This document shows positions 35,309 through 44,418 of a DNA stretch of 64,000 bases, piece by piece (within the stretch, counting starts at the first letter, position 1; the number at the start of each line of letters is the position of its first letter). The notes beneath the pieces are model-generated. The model worked only from the letters and a program-made list of their open reading frames with translations. It was not told the origin of the DNA and made no database searches. The translations under genes were made by a program, and so were the position numbers. Source of the stretch: Endothia cerciana (lineage: Eukaryota; Ascomycota; Sordariomycetes; Diaporthales; Cryphonectriaceae); assembly GCA_026119935.1 (NCBI GenBank), contig JALRMH010000004.1, forward strand, positions 186,001-250,000. The letters run 5' to 3'.

Positions 35309-37357
35309 CTAAGCAGCCGCCTCCCCCTCCTTCGTTTCAATACCGGTCTCAGCATCGGTATTTGCCTCTGGTCTCTTGGTTAAACTCTTCCACTCCAGAG
35401 CAACTGTTCCCAGCAGAGCAAGACACGACAGGACCAGTGCTATCTGACAGACCTTTCGCAGCGCCTCATTGTAAGCCGAAAGAACGGCTGGCTTCAGATC
35501 TGCAGGCACCGTGCTGATGCAAGACGTAGCGCCCCCGGAAGTGATGATGTCGCCGTTGAATCCTGGGATCCCCAACCTGGAGAGCCTCTGGATGAGCTGA
35601 TTATCGAGCACGTTCTGCCCGACGGAGACGAAGACCGCCGCGCCGAGCAACTGACCGAGGAACACCAGGGCCAACCCCATCGGCGTGTCCTTCTTCGGCA
35701 GGACGCTCTGCGCGGCTAGCATAGGTGTCTGGAAGCACGTGCCCATCCCGAACCCATATAGGATCTGGTAGCCGATCCACCTCGCCCCGGACATGTCGGT
35801 TTGCAACGTTGTGAGTAGACCAGCGCCGACGCACATCACGCAGGCTCCTGCGATACCTACGGGCGTGTAGTATCCGACCTTCCGGGTAACGAAACCAATG
35901 AATATGTTTGCGACGATGTTTAAGATCATTAGAGGGAGGAGGTGGATACCGGACTCTACAGCGGTGAGGCCTCTATTGGACTGAAACCAGAGGGGGAGGT
36001 ACTACACTAAGATCCAAGTCAGTGAGAACGGCACTTTTCCGTAGCTTGGTATGTGAGCCGCTTACTGAAAATGTACTGTGAAGCACCGACGCAGATCGTC
36101 GTCCGGAACCCAGCGACGACGCTCCCATTTTTGAGGATGCGCGGAGGGATTGTGGCCGTAACTGGGAGCAGAGTCTGGACAGCAGCGAAGGCTATCAATA
36201 ACATGCCGCCAAGTGTAAATAATGCTATGATACGTCCATTGATCCACTGAGGAACTCCTGTCAGTGCGTCGGAAAACCATCAACGAGAAGTGCGAAAGGA
36301 AACCGCCTAGGGATCGAGCGGGCATCAACTCACAGCATAAGTTTGGCCACCCCACTGGAGCGCCAACAGGAGACAGATCACCCCTGGCATGAGAACTATG
36401 CTGCCGGGGATATCAAGTTGCGAAAGCTTCTGCTTCAAGGACAGCGTACTATCTCGGGGGGGGGGGGGGCCTGAAGGTCAAAAATTTTGCGAGCATGGCC
36501 AGAGCGCCGAACGGCAGGTTGATGTAGAAGCACCATCTCCACGTGAGTGAGTGATTTGAGGTGAAGCCGCCACCGATAAGAGGACCAAATATCGAAGTTC
36601 CGCCCATCACGGCGCCCATGATGCCCATTGATGTGGGACGCTTTGCCAGTGGAACAGATTGGACTATAGATACAATCTTGAGGCAGCAGTCAGTATACCC
36701 GAACCTATATCAGTGATATGGCAACAATGAGAATTTCTAGCAAACCTACGGTCCCGGCAAAAACGCCAGCAGCGCCAACCCCAGAGATTGCTCTGCCGAT
36801 GATGAAAGCTGCTGAGCTCGGAGTGGCCCCACAAAGGGCAGAGGAAACTTCGAAGAGGAGGACACTTGACAACAGGACGATTTTCACGTTGAAGAAAGCG
36901 TAGAGCTTCCCAAACAACAATTGGAAGGTACAACAAATTAGTAGATATGAGCTTCCGTACCAGCCGACGTCGGCAAGGGAATTGAATTCATCGGTGACTT
37001 GAGGTATAGCCTGGCTACAAGTCAAGTTAGCAAATCATATAGCAGCAAGGAGACAGCAATTAAGTAGTTAAAGATAATGGAGAACAATATCTACTCAACA
37101 GCTTGATGATGGTCATACCGTTGAAATGATGGTTTCCTGTCTAGGGCCACCAGGAACATGCTCAAGAACACAGATGACAACAGGAGCATGATTCTTGCTG
37201 TGGAATGCTCCTCTGTGGAGTTTGCATCGGATATGTCCTGCCCGTACTTCCCAGTGTGGTCCCGAGGAGTCTCGCCTGCATTTGTTTTGGGCCGGTCTGC
37301 CGAGTTGCGAGTGGCAGCGACCACATCACCTCTTCGAGGGCTCGTCGGGAGTGACAT
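35309..37357 (-). pseudogene. MFS drug:H+ antiporter (DHA2, 14-TM), frame-damaged
   Basis: A DHA2-type exporter read from MSLPTSPRRGDVV at 37357. Exon 1 ends at 37120 and exon 2 starts at 37010 (AIPQVTDEFNSLADVGWYGS). Later blocks are SVPLAKRPTSMGIMGAVMGG (36.6 kb), SLTWRWCFYINLPFGALAML, LLLALQWGGQTYA (exon end 36334), WINGRIIALFTLG (exon start 36246) and YLPLWFQSNRGLTAVESGIH to a stop at 35309. Helix 1 reads SVFLSMFLVALDR; after that, two surplus bases near 37133-37136 shift the expected TIIST. A run of 14 C (36456-36469, minus sense) would have to be 13 to keep frame. I could not resolve junctions near 36710 and 36010, the latter leaving a TAG before YLPLW. It is probably inactive, or the assembly is wrong at these points. 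Confidence 0.75.
36456..36469. repeat. Coding C14/G14 homopolymer
   Basis: A run of 14 G on the plus strand inside the MFS frame. It encodes a Pro run in the cytoplasmic loop, and its length puts the frame out by one. Confidence 0.9.
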
Positions 37358-37832
37358 GGTGTTAGTTTCAGATATGGGAGTGTATCGATCCTTTGCACCC
37401 GGATGTGAAGCAGAAGTCGACGCTTTGTAATTAGTGGGATGAATTGTGTTCTCAGGTTGAGATGCTGGGTGAGGCCTGGGGACAGAAGTGTATCGGAATA
37501 CCTGAGCAAGTGTGAGAAGAGAGGAAGGCATCTCAAATAGTCTTTCAATTAGAAGAAAGGAGAGAAGGGCATCACATTTCTGCGAAGGTGTGCGTCCACT
37601 GGTTAATCTCCTGGTCGTGTTCACCTTATAACATGCGCCCGTCCGCATCCTCCGGTTCGGAGTTTACGGAGGATATGGATCTGCAATGGTATACAAGTCC
37701 ATCCATAAGCCCCGAGTCTCCCCTTGTCCCGTACTTCCCCCAGTTCCTCCCTTTCTCTGTTTCTTTCAGTTGCCTTTCCTCAGCTGTACATCACCTTCCT
37801 TGCGCTCGCCAGTCACCTTAAGTCCCAAGATA
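37358..37832. promoter_or_regulatory. Divergent promoter with CCG/CGG inverted repeats
   Basis: The 475-bp region separates the starts of the MFS exporter (minus) and the Zn2Cys6 regulator (plus). At 37650-37662 lies CTCCGGTTCGGAG, a CCG-N3-CGG symmetrical site. Overlapping it, TCCTCCG at 37648-37654 pairs with CGGAGGA at 37667-37673. Zn2Cys6 dimers commonly bind paired CGG triplets, so this is a candidate operator, possibly for the adjacent regulator; that is inference. CT-rich tracts follow before the regulator's start. Confidence 0.5.
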
Positions 37833-40020
37833 ATGTCAGAGTCCCGCGAAAGATATGCTGTAAGTTATTTGCGCGCAGCCCGCCCACACCAAGCCGTTCG
37901 TTCCACAGACTAATGAAGATGATTCTCAGTGCGACACGTGCCGCTCTCGTAAGGTCTGGCATTCTCCTGACTCAATTGGAAATTCCACATAATCTTTGAC
38001 TGATGTGTCGGTGTAGGTTGGATGCTCACGCGAGCGCTCGGGATGCCAGCGTTGCGTAGTCGAAGGTGCCATGTGCTCCTATTCCCGTACAGGAGTAATT
38101 CGCCGGAACAGAAAGCGCAAGGGCGACATTGGGCGCTCTCATACACCTGATCGCAATGCGTCAACCAGCGTGCAATGCAGAGAGCCACGGCGTCCAGTCT
38201 CGTTCGCAGCCGATCTAGATGCTAATAGCACAGGACATGAACGCCTCCAAAAACTCGTCGGCCATGATCACCCGTCGCTCAAGGACCTGTCCTCGCTGCT
38301 GGAGGAGTACACGACAGCTTGGCATGGAGGTTTCGCGTGCGAGAGACTCTGCAAGGCCGCAGAACCCGACTACTTTCTGTTCGGTGACGATCAAACTCGT
38401 TCCTGGGTGGACGGTGCGTCGTCTTAGCCATGTCTAAAATGTCAGCAGCATAGCTGACATCGAAGCTCATAGCGCTGGTATCAACTCTCGAGAGGGAGAA
38501 CATGCTGCTAGATTCAGCACCCTCGGATGTAATCGAACATCTGGCAGCATCACGACCACATCAAGTACAGGACCGAGCTTGGCTCGTCATGTTCTATAGC
38601 ATCGCGCTGAACTTCGTGTCATTTGTCAATCCGCCGGACGAACCGACAAAATCAAAGCTTAGAAGTAACCTCTGGCTGGCATTTAACGATGTGACGCTAC
38701 TGCTTGAGCCCAACGTTGCCAGCGTGCAGGCTCTGGTCGTTATGGCCTGTTACGCGGAGGAGAGTACAACGCCTGCCCTCTGCTGGGCGCTGGTTAACAA
38801 GGCTTGCACAATGCTCCTAGCATTGGGGATTCACTGGCGTGTCGACCCTCAAACCCGGCAGCGGCGAATCTTGATGTTCTGGCGTCTCAATATCCTGGAC
38901 AAGGCTTTAGCCCTCATCCTCTTCAGACCGCCAACCTTCTCTCGCGAGACGATCAAGGAAATCCCATTGCCAACTCTGGACCAACTCTTGCCTGCTCAGG
39001 CTCCAGGTTCCTCCAGGAGCGGCCCCACGCTGTTCGTCGCACACTACAAAAATCAGCTGCACTTGCTATCGTGCATCATGGCGGATGTCTGGCAGTGCTT
39101 TTACGGCCAGGAGCTTGACAAAATCCAAACCACCAGAGAGAATCTGGACTCATGGCACCGACGGGCAATACAGGTATCGATATCCATCCGGTATGATTTC
39201 TGGTTTCTGGTCATCTAATGCCACCGTTCCTAGATTCTCGAGGCTGCTGCGCTTGTAGAGAAGCCTCTACTCGCCAAAAGTGACGCAGCGTCCATGGATC
39301 TTGGTCTCCAAACACTGCATTTCCATTACCATTCCCTCTCGACTCTGCTCGCGGTGTTCAACAGACACTTGCGAACGCAGTTCAAGCATTCTCAACACCA
39401 GATGCTAGAACTACTACCGAGCCTCGGAGCCATGCTGCCAGATCACTACAGGAAGCCTTATGGCTGCCTCCTCTGGGTATACCTCCACAGTCCGATGCCC
39501 GTGTTTAGCTCCCTCTGGGTCGGAGTCATCATGAAGGGCAAGACCGACCTCAAGCAGGGCGAGGAATCCTTGAGGGCACTGGAGAACCTGCCGGCCTTCT
39601 TCGGCAGGCTGCGCAACCAGAACCCTCTCGTGGCTAAGCTGGAGACCATCACAGGAAAGATAGCCCGGCTCGTGCGGACTATCCTGTACGACCAAGGCAA
39701 GTACAGTCTCCCGTGAACATGTCCCCGGACCCGGCCTGTCGTTGTCTTTTCCCCTGACAGATAGAGCAGAGCAGCCAAGCAAGCCGGCCCAGGAGACATC
39801 TGGCGCGCAGCGAGCCGGCGGCGAGGGCTCGAATCATCAGCTGGATACGCCGGTGACCCTCAGCAACTCGGTAGCATCACCAATAGTCGTGGCAGATGCT
39901 GCGGCGGACGATGATCCTGATCTCCGAGGGGACGGCATGTTTACGTGGGGAGACGGCTTCTTTGATACCACGTTCGATTGGCTCACGTGGGGTATCCAGG
40001 AGCCTTCAATGGGGATATAA
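37833..40020 (+). CDS. Zn2Cys6 fungal transcription factor
   Basis: Six exons (37833-37859, 37909-37953, 38017-38406, 38454-39173, 39234-39696, 39761-40020) give 634 residues. The binuclear zinc cluster has Cys at residues 17, 20, 27, 34, 37 and 44 (CX2CX6CX6CX2CX6C), split by intron 2 after CRSRK. A basic stretch (RRNRKRKGD) follows. The middle-homology domain spans exons 4-5 (VMFYSIALNFVSF, ALCWALVNKACTMLLALGIH, RILMFWRLNILDKALALIL with the RxxFW-type motif). The acidic C-terminus ends DDDPDLRGDGMFTWGDGFFD. Intron 5 uses a GC donor (AAG-GCAAGT) with a CAG acceptor; only this choice keeps frame. It is a nuclear DNA-binding regulator. Because of the divergent arrangement it probably controls the neighbouring exporter; it appears intact. 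Confidence 0.85.
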
Positions 40021-41605
40021 GGGGGAGACTGGGCTTGGGCTTCTTCTCGTTAGATGGAAGTCCGAAATCCCGCACCCAAAATACCCCCACCCACCTACGG
40101 CTAGGTATGGAGATCATCAACAAAGCTAAAGGAGATGACTATGGTTGTTTTTTCGGTTTTTTTTTTTTTGGGGGGGGGGGGGAGCGGGGACTTTTTCAGT
40201 GCCACTGTCCAGCTGGGATCTCGAATGAGGTCTATCAGGCAGACATTCTATAGCCTACAGCCCTACTTATCATCATGTCATCAATCGTCGGTATTCAGAC
40301 GAGTAAGGCTGCAGGTGGCGCAGTGTCCTTCTCTGTGGACGGAGGACCAGTCACTGGCCAACCTGGGGAGTGTTGAAATCTGCTGCTGTCTTAGGCACTT
40401 CGAGCGCTGGAGAGCAAGACCTGCATGCTTGACTTTGGATAAGAGAAAGCAGATATGGCACGTGGTATGTATGGTTCAGACGCAAGCAGGAGGATGGATG
40501 TCGAGGGCGTTACGTAAGCTGGAGGTTTCGACAAATCCCAGTCTGAAGAGGTGCCAAGGGAGGTACCATGATATGCATTGCAGTGTTTAAGGGTACTTTA
40601 CTTGTACATGGAACTCGAAGTCTCAACCCACGATGAAACCCAGAAAAGGGAACCACGACAGTGGCTATCTGACCAATATACATATCTCTTTTCTGCATGA
40701 AGGGACAAATAAATGGCCACGGGGGTCGCAAATTCATAATCTCCAGCCATGGTTGTTCCTCCAACCAAAAGGGCAGCATTCGGCACGAGGGTCTGTGCCC
40801 ATGCCAGGGCCGCCACGGGCGCGTCTGGGGAAGGCGACCCATAAATTCTACCGTGGCATTCCCCGGGGGATGGGCTATGACAGCATTTCAAGGGCAGGGG
40901 TCTGGGCAGTCTACTGTAGTCCTGCCTGACGTGCCCTGGCGCTGGCCATGATCGAAGCCATCTCATTCTGGACTTGCACCTCCCCAAGCTCTTTCATCTT
41001 TTCTGCCTTTTCCTCTCGTCACGTCGCTCACCACCATTTCTCTGCCTGCTCCAGCAGTCCGCCGAGTACTTCGCACATATCATCGCGCATCACTTACCTG
41101 GCCCATCTGTCACATCTGGAGCTCTGGTGTGTACTCGCAGTCCACATCTTGCTGCCAGCTCCTCACCGGTCCTCGTCTATGAGAGCCTGAACCTTGGCCA
41201 GGGAAGACCTGCGGCACTCTCCCAGGGAGCACTTACGCCCGCGTCTCCAGCCCATACCTTATCATCGGGCGCACACGCTTGCTGCCTTAGGGCTCTCCCT
41301 GGTGCGCACCCGCTCATCTGGTCAGGTCCCTTCCTGACCCTTTGTCAGTCTACCTTTCTGCCCACAACCGACCAGGCAGTACACACACGGGTGTTGCATG
41401 TGATACCCGCTAGCTCGAACGTCAACGCCGGCAAAGCGTCGTCGACTAGTATCTTTGCCCTCCACCTGACGTCACGGGGCTTCTGCATGATGCCCATCCC
41501 GAGCCTCTACAGAGATGGCTGACAAGCTAGTTTCCAGTCTCATCGGGGCACTTCCTCGAGATCTCCCCGAGCGGCCGCGCGTCCTGCCGGCGGACCTTCA
41601 GCGAT
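40021..41605. other. Upstream region of gpc1, no supported gene
   Basis: Contains T and G runs at about 40159-40182. Open frames up to 182 codons (40974-41522) overlap the pyrimidine-rich presumed leader of gpc1 and show no domain. Confidence 0.45.
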
Positions 41606-43249
41606 ATGGCCGACCCAGATCCCGCCGCAGTCCCCGGCAACAAGTCAGACGTGCCCTCCTCCCCAGACAGCGATGGCGTCGACGTTCCCGATCTCGACGG
41701 CACGCACTCCCTGACCTCGTCGCCTCCCGAACCTGCCGTCACGGACACTCCCAACCTGGACCCAACAACGCCTAGCTTCGGTAGTCCCAAGCTATCGCGG
41801 AACAACTCGTTCTCGGGGAGCAGCTCCTACCAGGAGGACTGGGAGGCCTTCCCGCCCCTCGACAGGCTGAGCGTGCTTGACATCCTTGACAACTTTGCTC
41901 TCCCGCACCAGCTCGAGAAGCTGCAGAGGGGCCTATCAGCCCAGACGCAGAAGGTGCGCAAGGGTCGAGATGTCTTCAAGAACCGGAGTCAGATGGCGCG
42001 GGAGCGCATGGTCGACGAGTGGAGGCGGCGTGTGCCTTCGGCCGAGGAGCAGCTGGACCGGTACCGAAAGCGGATGCGCACGAGCGTCGACAAGCTGGGC
42101 AAGCAGTGGAATGATACCAAGGTCATCACGCTGCGGGAGAAGATCTCGTTCATCTGTGGTGTTCTGAACATCTTCCTCACCGGCTACCTGATCGGGGCCT
42201 ATCCCGAGTACATGCACATCTGGTATTCCGCACAGATCCTCTACTTCATGCCGATCCGGTTCTACACCTACCACAAGAGGGGCTACCACTACTTCCTGGC
42301 CGACCTCTGCTACTTCGTCAACTTTGTGCTGATGGCGAGCCTGTGGCTCTTCCCCGGCTCAAAGCGGCTCTTCATATCGGCATTCTGCCTCGCATTCGGC
42401 AACAATGCCGTGGCCATCATCATGTGGAGGAACTCGCTCGTCTTCCACAGCTTCGACAAGGTCACCTCGCTCTTTATCCATATCATGCCCTGCGCCACCC
42501 TGCACTGCATGGTCCACCTCCTCGGCAGTGAGCTCCAGCGTGAGCGCTTCCCCGCCGTCTACGTGATCAAGCACTCGCCGCCGGGCTCACCCACGGCTTA
42601 TGCAAACATCGTCTCCATGCTTGCTTGGAGCACCGTCCCCTACGCCATCTGGCAACTCGCGTACTACTTCCTCATCACGGTCCGCCGGCGTGAGAAGATC
42701 GCGGCTGGCAGGCCAACGTCTTTCACGTGGCTGCGTAAGTCGTACTCTAAGGCCTGGATCGGCAAGATCGTGCTGTCGCTGCCGAGCTCCCTGCAGGAGC
42801 CCGCCTTCATGCTGATTCAGTACTCCTACGCCGTCCTGACCATGCTGCCCTGTCCGCTGTGGTTCTACAGCCGCTGGGCCTCTGCGGCATTCCTGATGGC
42901 GGTCTTCGTCTGGTCCGTCTACAACGGCTCGACGTACTACATTGACGTGTTTGGCAAGCGATTCCAGAAGGAGCTGGAGGCCATGAAGGCGGAGGTCGCC
43001 AAGTGGCATGTTAATCCTGAGGGGGCCGTGAGCCCGCCGATGGCACCGCTTGCGGAGATACCTCCTTCAGGGTTTGGAGCTGGCAAGGAAGCTGGTGAAG
43101 GTGCGTTTGCCGAGGCCTTAGGCAATGTAGACAGCATTCCACTGCTTAACGAAGAGCGGACAAATCAGGCTGCCCGGTCGAGTGGTGTGGATACTGACGG
43201 GGGCGCAAGGGATGTAGCGAGGGAGAGGAAGGCTGGTGAGGTTTCATGA
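41606..43249 (+). CDS. gpc1: Glycerophosphocholine acyltransferase Gpc1
   Basis: Intron-less, 547 residues. After a Ser/Asp/Pro-rich cytosolic N-terminus, about eight membrane helices form the DUF2838/GPC1 fold. Characteristic segments are KVITLREKISFICGVLNIFL, GYLIGAYPEYMHIWYSAQIL, RFYTYHKRGYHYFLADLCYF, VAIIMWRNSLVFHSFDKVTS, HIMPCATLHCMVH, NGSTYYIDVFGKRFQKEL. The yeast enzyme (YGR149W) acylates glycerophosphocholine with acyl-CoA to lyso-phosphatidylcholine, completing phosphatidylcholine deacylation and reacylation in ER-type membranes. The conserved His/Tyr-rich stretch (FYTYHKRGYHYF) and HxxH-like HIMPCATLH are likely near the active site. The start at 41606 (MADPDPAAVPG) is the first ATG in the long frame. 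The assignment is secure. Confidence 0.92.
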   Translation: MADPDPAAVPGNKSDVPSSPDSDGVDVPDLDGTHSLTSSPPEPAVTDTPNLDPTTPSFGSPKLSRNNSFSGSSSYQEDWEAFPPLDRLSVLDILDNFALPHQLEKLQRGLSAQTQKVRKGRDVFKNRSQMARERMVDEWRRRVPSAEEQLDRYRKRMRTSVDKLGKQWNDTKVITLREKISFICGVLNIFLTGYLIGAYPEYMHIWYSAQILYFMPIRFYTYHKRGYHYFLADLCYFVNFVLMASLWLFPGSKRLFISAFCLAFGNNAVAIIMWRNSLVFHSFDKVTSLFIHIMPCATLHCMVHLLGSELQRERFPAVYVIKHSPPGSPTAYANIVSMLAWSTVPYAIWQLAYYFLITVRRREKIAAGRPTSFTWLRKSYSKAWIGKIVLSLPSSLQEPAFMLIQYSYAVLTMLPCPLWFYSRWASAAFLMAVFVWSVYNGSTYYIDVFGKRFQKELEAMKAEVAKWHVNPEGAVSPPMAPLAEIPPSGFGAGKEAGEGAFAEALGNVDSIPLLNEERTNQAARSSGVDTDGGARDVARERKAGEVS

Positions 43250-44418
43250 TGGTAGTATTAATTGGGCTTCTATACCCCCCGTCGCGCGGCGGAGCGAGGT
43301 GCTTCTAATGTCTATATGATTGATGGGTCTGAATGACACTGGAGTATGAATGGCTTGACGGGCTGCCTCGGAGACCCTCGTTGACTGTTTGGCGCTCACG
43401 ATCTCATCTGTTTGCTGCATTTGAGGACCTTTTCTGCACTTTCCTTGAAATAAAAAGAGCGTGGATATATGCAGAGAAAGGCGTATCATAAGGGTAGTCT
43501 CTGGTTACTTTACAGATTGTTAACAGGCTGGCTTAACGGATATCTTCGATCCTTGGGCGAGGGACCGGTAATGCCGCCGCTGATCGATGAGGAAGGGACC
43601 GCTCCCCCGGGGTTGTGGATTGCGTGTTGAATACATTCTGCAGGAGGGAGGATGAATCACCTGCAAGAGAGACTCGGGTTGTGGCGAGGCACAGGATGGG
43701 GATAGATGCAGCTGCCCTTGGTAAATCAACTTCCGATCAGAAAAGAGGCGGGGGCATTCATGACTTGCTTGTGAGGCGTGGACCGGGGTTTTTCTTTTTG
43801 CTGGTATGCCCGGTAGCTTCAATGAAGCGTGATGATGATTATAGTGCAGCGTAGATTTTAGATCTGGATAGCTCTTGAAATGAGCCGCTTCCAACCACAT
43901 ATCATCACCCAGATTCGTTCGTTGTATCCGTATATTGGTAGAAATGGCCCTCAGATGAGGAATTTCGGTTCCATTTTCTGCGATTCTGGAGGATCATTGG
44001 TCTTACATCCCAGGCCTGGGGTTCGATGTCGGATCTTCGGGTTCTTTGGGGCCATTTTCTGACCTTTTGAGATTGTTGGTTCGCGGGCCTCTCTATCTGT
44101 ACCATTTGGTCCGGTATTTTCTTCTTATTTTCTTTGGGTTTGGGGGGGGGGGGTGAAGGCTAACGTCACTTTGATAGAAAGGGACTTGCAGCTCTGGGGC
44201 TAGACGTCAGGTCCCTGCAACCCTGCCCCTACGCAAACCACCCCCCCCCCGGTCGTCACTACTCCCACACCCTACCTTCGCGGGCCCCCCTCGAAAATAA
44301 CCCTGGGGTCGCGTCTTTAAACCACATTGCGAGACAAGCTCCCCTCGACAAACCCGAGTCTCGGCACTCGTCCACTCGACCTCGATCCACGCGTCGCGAC
44401 GGCTTCCAGATATCCAAG
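43250..44418. other. Intergenic between gpc1 and smc1
   Basis: No gene supported. Contains G runs near 44142-44154 and a C run at about 44241-44250 near the presumed smc1 promoter. Confidence 0.5.

Noticed and set aside
40974..41522. 182-codon plus-strand frame before gpc1
   Set aside because: Pyrimidine-rich leader-like DNA giving Ser/Pro/His-rich peptide; not linked in frame to gpc1.
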